A stretch of 64,000 bases of DNA, from assembly GCA_965279205.1 (NCBI GenBank), contig OZ257144.1, positions 3,410,001-3,474,000 of the forward strand. The letters run 5' to 3'. Numbering within the stretch: the first letter of the stretch is position 1; every line of letters starts with the position of its first letter. Shown piece by piece: positions 52,583 through 61,413 of the stretch. This DNA comes from UBA7672 sp965279205. GTDB lineage: Bacteria; Pseudomonadota; Alphaproteobacteria; Caulobacterales; Hyphomonadaceae. The translations under genes and the position numbers were made by a program. The notes beneath the pieces were generated by a model. The model did no database searches and was not told where the DNA came from. It saw nothing but the letters and a program-made list of their open reading frames with translations.

Positions 52583-53515
52583 CTACTTCTTCTCGTCCTT
52601 GTCGCGCCCGAAGTTCGGTGCGGGCGTGTCCTGCCCCGCCTCGATGATCTCACGCCGGATGCCGCGCGCGTGCGTGAAGACGTCGAACAGCTTCTGGCCG
52701 TCGCCATTGCGGATGGCCTTGCGCAGGGCGGTGAGATCATCATCGAACCGGCCCAGCACTTCCAGCACCGCCTCGCGATTGTTGAGGAACACATCGCGCC
52801 ACATGGTCGGGTCGGACGCTGCGATGCGCGTAAAGTCGCGGAAACCGGCGGCGGAGAACTTCACCACCTCGCCGTCCGTGACATTCTCCATATCGTGCGC
52901 GGTCGCGACGATGTTGTAGGCGATAAGGTGCGGCAGGTGGCTGGTGACAGCGAGTACGAGATCGTGCCGCTGCGCATCCATGCGCTCGACCTTCGAGCCC
53001 AGCGTCTCCCAGAAAGCCGCCAGCCTGTCGGTCGCCGCACGATAGTCGGTCGAGCCGCCGGTCTCCGGCGTCAGAATGCACCAGCGGCTTTCGAACAGAC
53101 TTGCAAACCCCGCGTCGGGACCAGATTTTTCGGTACCCGCAATTGGATGGCCCGGAATGACGTGAATGTCGCCCCGCGCCAGCGCACGGAAATCGCGCGC
53201 GACATTGCCCTTCACCGACCCGACATCAGTTAGGATGGCGCCCGCCTTCATCGCGCCGACACTTGCCTTGGCAGTCTCGCCCATCGCGCCCACCGGCACG
53301 CAGTGAAAGACCGCATCCGCTGTCGCGACGGCCTGTTCAATCGTGGCAGCCGGCTTGCCGAATCCAATTTCGCCCGCCCGCCTGAGCGCGTCTAGATTGC
53401 CGTCGAACAGCACAATCTCTGCCGCCGCTCCCTTCTCCAGAGCCGCGCGTGCGATCGAACCGCCGATCAGGCCGACGCCGATGATGGCGATCTGGTTGAA
53501 GACGGGAGCGCTCAT
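52583..53515 (-). CDS. tyrA: Prephenate/arogenate dehydrogenase
   Basis: 310 aa. NAD(P)-binding GVGLIGGSIARA at residues 12-23, FHCVPVGAMGE, the switch DVGSVKG, and the catalytic-His motif HPIAGTEKSGP are all present. It makes 4-hydroxyphenylpyruvate or tyrosine in tyrosine synthesis; the choice of substrate cannot be decided by eye. Overlaps the end of hisC by 4 bases (ATGA), so it is third in the operon after the chorismate-mutase-like gene and hisC. Confidence 0.9.
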   Translation of the reverse strand: MSAPVFNQIAIIGVGLIGGSIARAALEKGAAAEIVLFDGNLDALRRAGEIGFGKPAATIEQAVATADAVFHCVPVGAMGETAKASVGAMKAGAILTDVGSVKGNVARDFRALARGDIHVIPGHPIAGTEKSGPDAGFASLFESRWCILTPETGGSTDYRAATDRLAAFWETLGSKVERMDAQRHDLVLAVTSHLPHLIAYNIVATAHDMENVTDGEVVKFSAAGFRDFTRIAASDPTMWRDVFLNNREAVLEVLGRFDDDLTALRKAIRNGDGQKLFDVFTHARGIRREIIEAGQDTPAPNFGRDKDEKK

Positions 53516-54609
53516 TTGCCTGCCAGGAAGGCTTTGAGATGCGTCAGCGCCGCGTTGTTGCCGTCAACCGTGCCAACCGAAATGCGCAGGTGGTTCGGCA
53601 TCCGGTAACCGGTCAGCGCCCGCACGGTGACGCCATGCTCCTTCAGGTAAGCCAGCGCCTCGGCGGCCGTCTTGCCTTTTGTTTCCGGAAACTTCGCCAC
53701 ACAGAAATTGCCAACGCCATCGATCACTTCGAGGCCGAGCGCCTTCAGCCCGTTGACCAGACGCGGCAGCTCCGTGTCGTTGTGTGCGAGCGACTGCTCG
53801 GTGAAGGCATCATCCTCCAGCGCCGCGATCGCAACCGACTGCGCCACGAGGTTCACATTGAACGGCATGCGCACGCGCTCGAGCGCGTCGATCACATGCG
53901 ACGGCGCATAGGCCCAGCCAACCCGCAGCCCAGCGAGGCCGTAGAGTTTCGAGAAGGTGCGGGTCAGCATCACATTCTCGAACTGCGAGGCGAGTTCGAC
54001 ACCCGACGCATAGTCGTTCTTGCGCACGAACTCGGCATAGGCGCCGTCCAGCACCAGCAGCACGTTCGAGGGCAGCGCGGCGTGGAGCCGCTTCACCTCG
54101 TCGTACGGCAGATATGTGCCTGTCGGGTTGTTCGGGTTGGCAAGCCAGACGATTTTCGTCTTCGGCGTTACCGCCGCGAGGATCGCATCCACGTCCGCGG
54201 TGAAATCCTTTTCCGCGACCTCGATGATCTTCGAGCCCTGCTGCTGGGCGATGATGGCGTAGATAGCAAACGCGTGCGCCGTGCAGATGCTTTCGTCACC
54301 CGGCCCGAGATAGGCGCGGCCCAGCATCAGGAAGACTTCGTCTGATCCCGCGCCGACCACGATGCGCGCCGGGTCCAGCCCGTGCTTCTTCGCGATCGCC
54401 GACTTCAGCGCATGTGCGCCGCCATCGGGATAGATCTCCAGCTTGCCAGCCATCTCGCGATAGACGGCCTGCGCCTTCGGAGACGCCCCGAGCGGGTTCT
54501 CGTTCGAGGCCAGCTTGTAGCTTGGTCCCTTGCCCGGCTTCGGCGCTTCGCCGGGGACATAGGCATTCACCTTCGCAAGCTGCGGAAGCGGTTGTGGCTT
54601 GTCAGTCAT
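53512..54609 (-). CDS. hisC: Histidinol-phosphate/aromatic aminotransferase
   Basis: 365 aa PLP aminotransferase. Catalytic Lys221 lies in RTFSKLYGLAGLRVGWA; SNENP, YPDGGAHAL, NPNNPTGTY and DGAYAEF are HisC-type motifs. HisC transaminates imidazole-acetol phosphate; in alphaproteobacteria the copy beside tyrA commonly serves aromatic amino-acid transamination (phenylpyruvate, hydroxyphenylpyruvate, or prephenate to arogenate). Its position between the chorismate-mutase-like gene and tyrA favours the aromatic role. Confidence 0.9.
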   Translation of the reverse strand: MTDKPQPLPQLAKVNAYVPGEAPKPGKGPSYKLASNENPLGASPKAQAVYREMAGKLEIYPDGGAHALKSAIAKKHGLDPARIVVGAGSDEVFLMLGRAYLGPGDESICTAHAFAIYAIIAQQQGSKIIEVAEKDFTADVDAILAAVTPKTKIVWLANPNNPTGTYLPYDEVKRLHAALPSNVLLVLDGAYAEFVRKNDYASGVELASQFENVMLTRTFSKLYGLAGLRVGWAYAPSHVIDALERVRMPFNVNLVAQSVAIAALEDDAFTEQSLAHNDTELPRLVNGLKALGLEVIDGVGNFCVAKFPETKGKTAAEALAYLKEHGVTVRALTGYRMPNHLRISVGTVDGNNAALTHLKAFLAGK

Positions 54610-54621
54610 TTCGGCCTCGGT

Positions 54622-55401
54622 TCAGGGCCGAGGCCGTACCCCGACAACCCGCAGGCCGTCCAGCCCCGCCTTCCGGACCAGGTCGATCCGCCGGTCGTCC
54701 ACCGCCACAAACTCGGAAATCCGGATCAGAGCCAGGGACCGCGCCCGCGCGACCACTTCGGCCTGCAGCCCCACATCCTTCAGCCGCTTGTCGGCGGTGT
54801 AATGGTCGTCATGGGCGGTCGCCAGCGTGTCATCATCGCCGGACGATTCCATGCTCATCTTGCCCACGATCGCCAGCCGCGGCGTTTCGGCAGGCGATCC
54901 CGGCAGGCTGGGCCAGCCGCCCACAATGTTGAGATTGCGGAACTTGCCCTCGTTGAGCATCGGCCACCACTGGCCTGCCCCCGCATGTTCGGGCCAGGGC
55001 ACACAGGCCAGCGAGCCCGGCATGTCTTCGGCCCGCTCCAGCGCTTCCCGGACACCGACCAGCGGCACAACACTGGGCGCAAAGCCGAAATAGCCTCGTG
55101 CGCACTCGATCGACAGCGAGATATCCCCGCCTGCGACATAGACGGTCTTGAGACCCCGCGCCGCCGCCACATCCCCGCACAGCGATCGCCACATGCGGAC
55201 GATGGCGTCAGGCGGCATGCCGACGCCCGCCGCCGCGCGACTCAGGCGGCGCGCCTCGGCCGCCTCCCGCGCCGGGCGAAACCCGATGCCGGCTGCTGAA
55301 ACAGCCGGTGCATCGCGCATTTCACGCCATTTTTCGGCCAATGCTGAGAGGAAGATGTCGTGCGCCGTCTCGGCGGAAGTCTGGAAACTGTCAGCTGCCA
55401 T
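54622..55401 (-). CDS. Chorismate mutase-like protein with degenerate prephenate-dehydratase-like region
   Basis: 259 aa. The first 85 residues follow the C-terminal part of an AroQ chorismate mutase (FRPAREAAEARRLS... MPPDAIVRMWRSLCGDVAAARG). The next 120 residues resemble, weakly, the prephenate-dehydratase lobe (VAGGDISLSIECARGYFG, VREALERAEDMPGSLACVPWPEHAGAGQWWPML), but the catalytic TRF motif is not visible. Aromatic synthesis from chorismate is supported mainly by the hisC-tyrA operon context. The gene is first in that operon and divergent from metX. Confidence 0.65.
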   Translation of the reverse strand: MAADSFQTSAETAHDIFLSALAEKWREMRDAPAVSAAGIGFRPAREAAEARRLSRAAAGVGMPPDAIVRMWRSLCGDVAAARGLKTVYVAGGDISLSIECARGYFGFAPSVVPLVGVREALERAEDMPGSLACVPWPEHAGAGQWWPMLNEGKFRNLNIVGGWPSLPGSPAETPRLAIVGKMSMESSGDDDTLATAHDDHYTADKRLKDVGLQAEVVARARSLALIRISEFVAVDDRRIDLVRKAGLDGLRVVGVRPRP

Positions 55402-55547
55402 AACACTCGACTGTCCGTACGCACGCTCCCCAGCGCCCGAACTTGATACGCTAGTTTGCCCGCCACAAAAACCCCGTTTGAAGATAGGGGCGCAGCGTTC
55501 CTATCTATTGCTTCATTCCACAGGCGACCTGATCTAGGTTCCCGGCC

Positions 55548-56717
55548 ATGAACGCGCCCGCCCGCACCCTCAGCGGCGCGGATGGGCTTAAACGCCTGTC
55601 CGTAGCCTCGCCCGACAAGCCTTTCAGGCTGGATTCGGGCCGCACGCTCGACCATGTCGAGCTGGCTTACGAGACCTGGGGGGAACTCAACGCCGACAAG
55701 AGCAATGTCGTCGTCGTTTGCCACGCCCTTACCATGGATCAGTTCGCCGCCAGCCCGAACCCGGTCACCAACCGCCCCGCCTGGTGGCCCAACGTGATCG
55801 GCCCGGGCAAGGCCATCGACACCGACCGTTTCTTCGTCATCTGCTCCAACGTCCTCGGCGGCTGCATGGGCTCGACGGGCCCCGCCAGCCACAAGCCGGA
55901 CGGCAGCTACTGGGGCACGGATTTCCCGGTCATCACCATCGCCGATATGGTCCGCGCCCAGATCGCGCTGCTGGACAGGCTTGGCATCGAGGACGTCTTC
56001 CTCGCCGTCGGCGGCTCCATCGGCGGCATGCAGGTGCTGGAGTGGACGATCCAGGCGCGCAATCGCGTCTTTGCCGCGATCCCCATCGCCGTCGCCGCGC
56101 GCCAGTCGGCGCAGAACATCGGCTTCTACGAGGTCGGCCGCCAGGCGATCATGGCCGATCCCAACTGGCGCGGCGGCCGCTATCTCGACGAAGGCACGCG
56201 GCCCGACCGCGGCCTCGCCGTCGCCCGCATGGCGGCGCACATCACCTACGTGTCGGAAACGTCTCTCAAGCAGAAGTTCGACCGCCGCCTGCAGGACCGG
56301 CAGTCGAAGACATTCGGCTTCGACGCCGACTTCCAGATCGAAAGCTATCTCCGCCACCAGGGCCAGATGTTCGTCGACCGCTTTGACGCCAACTCCTATC
56401 TCTACATCACCCGCGCGATGGATTATTTTGACCTCGCGACGGAACATGATGGCGTGCTCGCCAACGCCTTCCGTGGCCTCGATACGCGCTTCTGTGTCTT
56501 CTCCTTCTCCTCCGACTGGCATTACACGCCGGAGGAAGGCCGCAATCTCGTTCGCGCCCTCAACGCTGCTGGCTGCGAGACAAGCTATGTGACCATCGAG
56601 ACAGACAAGGGTCACGATGCTTTCCTGCTCGACGAGCCGGAATACGAGGCGGCGCTTAACGGCTTCATCGACGCAGCCGCCCAGGCGCGCGGTCTGTCGA
56701 GGCGGGGCGGGCAATGA
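55548..56717 (+). CDS. metX: Homoserine O-acetyltransferase
   Basis: 389 aa alpha/beta-hydrolase. GGSIGGMQVLEW places the nucleophile Ser157; the acid/base are Asp in FSSDWHYTPEE and His in DKGHDAFLLD. HALTMDQFAA and GCMGSTGPAS are family motifs. It acetylates (or in some relatives succinylates) homoserine to start methionine synthesis. The 146-base leader contains no SAM-II riboswitch that I can recognise. Its stop overlaps metW (ATGA at 56714-56717). Confidence 0.95.
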   Translation: MNAPARTLSGADGLKRLSVASPDKPFRLDSGRTLDHVELAYETWGELNADKSNVVVVCHALTMDQFAASPNPVTNRPAWWPNVIGPGKAIDTDRFFVICSNVLGGCMGSTGPASHKPDGSYWGTDFPVITIADMVRAQIALLDRLGIEDVFLAVGGSIGGMQVLEWTIQARNRVFAAIPIAVAARQSAQNIGFYEVGRQAIMADPNWRGGRYLDEGTRPDRGLAVARMAAHITYVSETSLKQKFDRRLQDRQSKTFGFDADFQIESYLRHQGQMFVDRFDANSYLYITRAMDYFDLATEHDGVLANAFRGLDTRFCVFSFSSDWHYTPEEGRNLVRALNAAGCETSYVTIETDKGHDAFLLDEPEYEAALNGFIDAAAQARGLSRRGGQ

Positions 56718-57337
56718 AGTCCGGTCCCGGTTCTCACGGCATGAGGCGCGCCGACCACGTCGCCATCGCGCAGTTCATCAACGAGGATGACCTGGTGCTC
56801 GATGTCGGCTGCGGCGACGGCCAGCTGATGGAGCTGCTGCAGGCCGAGCGCGGAGCGCGCACACGCGGCCTCGAAGTCGAACAGGCGGGCGTCAACCGTT
56901 GCGTCGCCAAGGGCCTCGCCGTCGTGCAGGGCAACGCCGATGCCGACCTGCCCGTCTATCCGGACAACGCCTTCGACGCCGCCATACTTTCGAAGACGAT
57001 CCAGGAGCTCGCGCGTCCGAAATTCGTGCTCGACGAACTCGCGCGCATTGCGCGCCGCGTGATCGTGTCTTTCCGCAATTACGGCCACTGGAAAGTGCGC
57101 ACCACGCTGTTCACCACCGGCCGCATCCCCTCGCTCGGCTCGAACCAGAGCTGGTGGTCGGACGGCGCACGCCGCCCGTGCACCGCGCGCGACATGGCCG
57201 AACTTGCGGCGGAAGCCGGCCTAACCATTGCCGCCGCTACCGACGTCAACGGCAAGCCCGTTACCGGAAAATCCCTGTCGCGCCTCAACTGGACGGCGGA
57301 AGACCTGGTGTTCGTGCTGGAACGCAAGGCGAAATAG
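56714..57337 (+). CDS. metW: Methionine biosynthesis protein MetW
   Basis: 207 aa. SAM-binding fold with VLDVGCGDGQLMELLQ (motif I), GLEVEQAGVNRCVAKGL and ..YPDNAFDAAILSKTIQEL, then RVIVSFRNYGHW and the C-terminal SDGARRPCTARDMAELA typical of MetW. MetW pairs with MetX for homoserine acylation in many proteobacteria; the mechanism is not fully settled. Coupled to metX by a 4-base overlap. Confidence 0.94.
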   Translation: MKSGPGSHGMRRADHVAIAQFINEDDLVLDVGCGDGQLMELLQAERGARTRGLEVEQAGVNRCVAKGLAVVQGNADADLPVYPDNAFDAAILSKTIQELARPKFVLDELARIARRVIVSFRNYGHWKVRTTLFTTGRIPSLGSNQSWWSDGARRPCTARDMAELAAEAGLTIAAATDVNGKPVTGKSLSRLNWTAEDLVFVLERKAK

Positions 57338-57453
57338 CCTTCCGCGCCTGGCCTTCGGCCGATTTCCCCAACGCCGTAAACAATCTGCTAACGGCATAGT
57401 CCTAGCCTTTCGGGAAAGGCCGGCTGCATCCGGCGGGCCAGGGGAACGTCGCC

Positions 57454-57843
57454 ATGTCATTCACGATGACGTCTACGGTGCGTAAGGTTCGCGATCACTT
57501 CGAGCCGGAAGCCAATCTTGACCCGCACGAGCAGCGAGCGCTGCGCGGCCATCTCGAGCAGATCGACTACGCCGCCTTTGCCGCCAACAAGGAAGTGCTG
57601 GCGAAGGTCATTGGCCATGCCGATCTCAACCGCTTCCAGCGTCTTGCAATTGCCGCAGCCCAGGCCCGCGCCCGCTGGGTCGCTGCGTCGATTGCAATGA
57701 CTGAAAAGCCCGAAGCGCCATCGCCCCAGGACGTCACCCAGCTGGCGACCTTGCGTTGCGCTTTCGAAGAGTTGACGGAAGCGTACGAAGCCCTGCGCCG
57801 CATGGTCGAGCGCGGCTATCTCCCCTATCGCGCCAAGGCCTGA
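57454..57843 (+). CDS. Hypothetical helical protein, 129 aa
   Basis: ATG 57454 preceded by GGGGAAC. No signal peptide. Mostly helical: NLDPHEQRALRGHLEQIDYAAFAANKEVL, FQRLAIAAAQARARWVAASIAMT and LRCAFEELTEAYEALRRMVERGYLPY. A fold like a small four-helix bundle is plausible. Family not recognised. A GC-rich imperfect hairpin (57862-57891 region) follows the stop without a T-run. Confidence 0.7.
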   Translation: MSFTMTSTVRKVRDHFEPEANLDPHEQRALRGHLEQIDYAAFAANKEVLAKVIGHADLNRFQRLAIAAAQARARWVAASIAMTEKPEAPSPQDVTQLATLRCAFEELTEAYEALRRMVERGYLPYRAKA

Positions 57844-58022
57844 TTTCAAAAGCGCGGAACCGCTGGAGAGGGTTGGCCCTCCGGCGGTCCGTTACTCTGG
57901 CGGTAGGATCGATGGGTCGGTGTCGCCATCGTCCCGGCTGGTGTTTCAGGGCAGCCAGCCCCGACACACGCCAACCACGCCGCCTCTTGCAAGCGGCAAT
58001 GGCTGGCACCTGATGGCGAAGC

Positions 58023-58367
58023 TTACGACGTCAGAGCGGCTTCGTTCTTCTCGCCGGTGCGGATGCGGAGCACCGATTCGAGGTCGAGCACGAAGATCTT
58101 GCCGTCGCCGATCTTGTTGGAGTTGGCGGCCTGCGTGATCGCATCGACAACCTTCTCTAGGATGGTGTCGGTCACCGCGATTTCGATGCGGACCTTCGGC
58201 AGGAGACGGACCTCATACTCAGCGCCGCGATAGACTTCCGTTTTGCCCTGCTGGCGGCCATAGCCGCGGACTTCCGTCACCGTCACGCCCGAGGCGCCGG
58301 CGGCGGTCACCGCGTCGAGCACCGCATCCAGGCGGCTGGGTTTGAACACGGCGGTCACGTATTTCAT
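58023..58367 (-). CDS. Nitrogen regulatory protein P-II
   Basis: 114 aa, the standard PII length. The T-loop GRQQGKTEVYRGAEYEV carries the uridylylation Tyr51; the C-terminal GKIFVLDLESVLRIRTGE and the KVRIEIAV B-loop region are typical. PII senses ATP/ADP, 2-oxoglutarate and glutamine and regulates AmtB, glutamine synthetase adenylylation and NtrB. Neither glnA nor amtB is adjacent, so glnB versus glnK cannot be assigned. AAAGGGA precedes the ATG. Confidence 0.92.
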   Translation of the reverse strand: MKYVTAVFKPSRLDAVLDAVTAAGASGVTVTEVRGYGRQQGKTEVYRGAEYEVRLLPKVRIEIAVTDTILEKVVDAITQAANSNKIGDGKIFVLDLESVLRIRTGEKNEAALTS

Positions 58368-58413
58368 TGGAGTTCCCTTTCCTGATCCCGGTTGGCGCTT
58401 CGCGCTTCCGAGG

Positions 58414-58435
58414 TGTATATATTGCTATACTTACA
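58414..58435. promoter_or_regulatory. AT-rich imperfect dyad upstream of the PII gene
   Basis: TGTATATATTG CTATACTTACA is a 22-base imperfect inverted repeat in an otherwise GC-rich region, about 47 bases upstream of the PII start. I see no clear sigma-54 -24/-12 box. Operator or -10 element role is a guess. Confidence 0.3.
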
Positions 58436-58447
58436 CATCTTCAACAC

Positions 58448-59194
58448 CTAGATCCGATTTTTGTCAACCGGGCTTCTAAAAGTGCGCTTTTCAGGGGCTT
58501 TTACGACCCTGCGCACCCGCGCCGGCTTGCCGCTGGGCTCGACATAGAGCCGTTTGATCGCCTCGATCATCAGGACGCCGCCGAATCCCGACCAGGCAAA
58601 CCGGCCGATCCGCTCCCACGCATCGCCGGCCGAGGTGATGAGACCCCAGCCGATCGGGGGCGCGAAAAGCGCCCGGGCGGACGCCTGGGGCAGGAACATG
58701 GCCTCCTCCAGCAGCCGGTTCAGCTGCGAACGGGTATAGGGCCGCCCATGCCCGAACGGTGTCGACTCGGCGCGGGCCCAGAGCCCCCGCCTGTGTGCGA
58801 CAATGATCAGAATCCGTGCTTCCGGAGCGCATATGCGCCAAAGTTCGCGCAGCAGGCGCTGCGGGCTCTCCGCCTCCTCCAGCGCATGGCGAACGATCAC
58901 CCGGTCGAACAGCGCATCGGGAAAAGGGAAGCGTTCCTCTTCAACCAGCGTCGCCAGCCCCTTGCCGTCTGCGGGCCAGCGGATCACGCCCTGCTCGTCC
59001 ATTGCGGCGGAAACCACCCGCCTTGCCCCAGGCCGATAGCGCTCCAGCAGGGCGTCTGCATGGCCCAGGCCCAGCACATCCAGCCCGTCCGCCGCCGGCC
59101 ACAGGGCCCCGGCGCGCCGGTCCACCATGTCGTGCGCCATCCGGCCCAGCGATGAGCCGTAGAACGTCTGCAGCCTGTCGATGTCGAAGCGCAT
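58448..59194 (-). CDS. SAM-dependent methyltransferase (gloB-linked)
   Basis: 248 aa. LDVLGLGHADALLERY is a modified motif I; EERFPFPDALFDRVIVRHALEEAESPQRLLRELWRICAPEARILIIV are motifs II-IV of UbiE-like methyltransferases. The glycine-rich loop is degenerate (GLGHAD), and a basic C-terminal tail (RVRRVVKAPEKRTFRS) follows. This gene is regularly found head-to-head with gloB in alphaproteobacteria, as here with a 70-base gap. Substrate unknown. Confidence 0.78.
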   Translation of the reverse strand: MRFDIDRLQTFYGSSLGRMAHDMVDRRAGALWPAADGLDVLGLGHADALLERYRPGARRVVSAAMDEQGVIRWPADGKGLATLVEEERFPFPDALFDRVIVRHALEEAESPQRLLRELWRICAPEARILIIVAHRRGLWARAESTPFGHGRPYTRSQLNRLLEEAMFLPQASARALFAPPIGWGLITSAGDAWERIGRFAWSGFGGVLMIEAIKRLYVEPSGKPARVRRVVKAPEKRTFRSPVDKNRI

Positions 59195-59264
59195 GCCTGT
59201 CCTGCCTGTCGCAGGCTATATAGGCTTTCAGCCGTCCCAAACCGTAAAGTCCGAGATCACGCGC

Positions 59265-60032
59265 ATGACTCAGCCAATCGTCCACATGTTCCCGTGCCTG
59301 AAGGACAATTATGGCTTCCTGCTCCACGACCCCGTCACGGGCGAGACCGCCTGCATCGACACACCGGAATCCGACCGCATCCTCGCTGAGGCCGAGGTCA
59401 AGGGCTGGACCATCACCCAGATCTGGAACACCCACTGGCATCCCGACCACGCTGGCGGCAACGCCGCTATCAAGGCCGCCACCGGTTGCTCGATCATCGG
59501 TCCCAAGGGCGAGGCCGCGAAAATCCCGACGCTGGAGCGCCAGCTCGTCGAAGGCGACACTGTCAAACTTGGCTCGATCGTTGCCCGCGTGATCGACACG
59601 CCAGGCCATACTGCGGGCCACATCGTTTATCACCTGTCCGAAGCCAGGATCGCCTTCGTCGGCGACACGCTGTTCGCGCTCGGCTGCGGCCGCCTGTTCG
59701 AAGGCACGCCCCAGCAGATGTGGACCAGCCTCGGCAAGCTGCGTGCGATGCCGGACGACACGACGATCTACTGCGCCCATGAATACACGGCCGCGAATGC
59801 CGCATTCGCTCTCAGCGTTGATGGCGAGAACCGCGACCTCGTCGCCTACTTCGACGACGTCACTGCAAAGCGTTCGAAGAATATTCCGACCGTGCCGACC
59901 ACGATCGGCAGGGAGAAGAAGGCCAACCCCTTCCTTCGCGCCGACGATCCGAAACTGCAGGCCTTCGTTGGCCATCCCGGCGATGTGGTGGCGACCTTCG
60001 CGGAAGTGCGCGAGCGGAAGAACAGGTTCTGA
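59265..60032 (+). CDS. gloB: Hydroxyacylglutathione hydrolase (glyoxalase II)
   Basis: 255 aa from ATG 59265; the frame extends to 59181 without family support. Metallo-beta-lactamase motif THWHPDHAGG gives metal ligands His57, His59, Asp61 and His62; further ligands are in DTPGHTAGH, FVGDTLFALGCGR and the second His in YCAHEYT. It hydrolyses S-D-lactoylglutathione in the glyoxalase route, complementing the glutathione-dependent formaldehyde enzyme at the window start. Its TGA overlaps the next ATG by one base. Confidence 0.95.
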   Translation: MTQPIVHMFPCLKDNYGFLLHDPVTGETACIDTPESDRILAEAEVKGWTITQIWNTHWHPDHAGGNAAIKAATGCSIIGPKGEAAKIPTLERQLVEGDTVKLGSIVARVIDTPGHTAGHIVYHLSEARIAFVGDTLFALGCGRLFEGTPQQMWTSLGKLRAMPDDTTIYCAHEYTAANAAFALSVDGENRDLVAYFDDVTAKRSKNIPTVPTTIGREKKANPFLRADDPKLQAFVGHPGDVVATFAEVRERKNRF

Positions 60033-60451
60033 TGTCACTCGACGACGTCATCCATGCCCTCGACCTGAAGCGTCATCCCGAAGGCGGCTTCTATGCCGAG
60101 ACGCATCGCATTCCCTCGCCTAACGGTGAGCGGTCACGGGGGACTGCAATCTACTACGCCCTTGGCGCAGGCGACCGCTCGCACTGGCATCGCGTTGATG
60201 TGACCGAGATCTGGCATTTCTACGCCGGCGCGCCGCTTGAGCTGTCCCTGTCGCCGGGAACGGGGATCGAGACGCATATGCTTGGCCCCGACCTTTCAAC
60301 CGGCCAACGCCCGCAGGTCGTGGTCCCGCCACATCACTGGCAGTCCGCGCACACGACAGGCGCATGGACGCTTGTCGGCTGCACGGTCTCACCGGGCTTC
60401 GAGTTTTCAGGATTTGAAATGGCGCCGCCGGATTGGCAACCGCCAAACTAG
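60032..60451 (+). CDS. DUF985 cupin-domain protein
   Basis: 139 aa. The DUF985 cupin pattern is clear: HPEGGFYAETHR, AIYYALGAGDRSHWHRVDVTEIWHFYAGAPLEL, PHHWQSAH and GCTVSPGFEFSGFEM. Histidines in SHWHR and the later HHWQ could bind metal. Function of the family is unknown. Translationally coupled to gloB by the TGATG junction, so probably the same operon. Confidence 0.9.
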   Translation: MSLDDVIHALDLKRHPEGGFYAETHRIPSPNGERSRGTAIYYALGAGDRSHWHRVDVTEIWHFYAGAPLELSLSPGTGIETHMLGPDLSTGQRPQVVVPPHHWQSAHTTGAWTLVGCTVSPGFEFSGFEMAPPDWQPPN

Positions 60452-61230
60452 CCTGCGCTGCGCGCCGCCGTCAGCACGTTCGAGATGGCGTCGGACGACA
60501 CGCGCCCACCCCACTCGTCTGCCGGGTTCACTTCCAGCTTCAGCTCGCCGTCCTTGAACGAGACGCGCGGTGTCTTGGCCGGGACGAGCGTGACCTTGTC
60601 GAGCTTAGAGGCGGCCTTGCCGGCAACGCCGTTGGCGTCCTTGACGCCAAGCACGACGTTGTTGAGCGCATCCGCCGCCCATGCTTCATGGCTGGCGAAA
60701 GCCTGCGTGCCCCAGATGGTCACGTCATGGCCGGCAAGCTTCGAGAGTTCGCTCGCCGCCTTTGTCCGCATCGCGTCGAGCGAGGCGGTCATCGGCGGCT
60801 TGGACAGCGGCGCCACCATGCCGGCCGGATCCGCCGGCGCGCCGGTCGGGTTGCCGAGATAGGACAGGACGTTGCCGCCGGAGGTCACCCTCAAGACGGT
60901 GCGGCCACGGTCATCGACTAGGAAAGTGTCGCCGCGCGGACCGGGAATGGCCTGCAGGCTAAGGATCTCGTTGCTGCCCTCGACCTGCAGCAGCACGCTC
61001 GAGCCGCGCTGTTCGAGGATGAAGCCGACGCCCTTGTCCGAACCCATGTCCATGTAGCGCGTGCCGCCCTGGGCGGGCTTCATCGCGGCATTGCTGCGGG
61101 TGGTGGCGAAGGTGGGGGGCGGAGGGGGCTGCTGCGCAAAGGCCGGCGCCACGAATCCGACAGTGAATACGGCGGCTAGCGCGACTGCTGCGGTTCGCAC
61201 CGCAGGGGCATGAAATTCTTTCACGTTCAT
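60448..61230 (-). CDS. Secreted hypothetical protein (possibly DUF4908)
   Basis: 260 aa from ATG 61228-61230. A signal peptide ends AFAQQ, then a proline run (QQPPPPP). The body begins with GSDKGVGFILEQRGSSVLLQVEGSNEILSLQAIPGPRGDTFLVDDRGRTVLRVT-type strands, then a helical segment and a C-terminal WGGRVSSDAISNVLTAARS. It resembles Caulobacterales secreted proteins I associate with DUF4908, but I cannot confirm this. It converges on the cupin gene, overlapping by 4 bases. Confidence 0.72.
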   Translation of the reverse strand: MNVKEFHAPAVRTAAVALAAVFTVGFVAPAFAQQPPPPPTFATTRSNAAMKPAQGGTRYMDMGSDKGVGFILEQRGSSVLLQVEGSNEILSLQAIPGPRGDTFLVDDRGRTVLRVTSGGNVLSYLGNPTGAPADPAGMVAPLSKPPMTASLDAMRTKAASELSKLAGHDVTIWGTQAFASHEAWAADALNNVVLGVKDANGVAGKAASKLDKVTLVPAKTPRVSFKDGELKLEVNPADEWGGRVSSDAISNVLTAARSAG

Positions 61231-61413
61231 CCCCGCCAATAGGCACGGCAAAGGGGGCAATACTTTGTTCGGAAGAGGCACCCCGCTGGACACGATGGGG
61301 CCATTCAGCGGCAGTGTCGAGTCTCGCCGAGTTAATGAAAACAGGGTGGTAGCGTCCTGTGAGGGGGCGTTGCACGGGCGCCTCGCCCCGCTCTGAACGG
61401 GGCCTGCGACAGC

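Noticed and set aside
55402..55547. SAM riboswitch before metX
   Set aside because: Alphaproteobacterial metX genes often carry SAM-II elements, but I could not find the conserved pseudoknot sequence here.
55242..56714. 490-codon minus-strand frame over metX
   Set aside because: metX motifs on the plus strand are unambiguous; this frame is a shadow.
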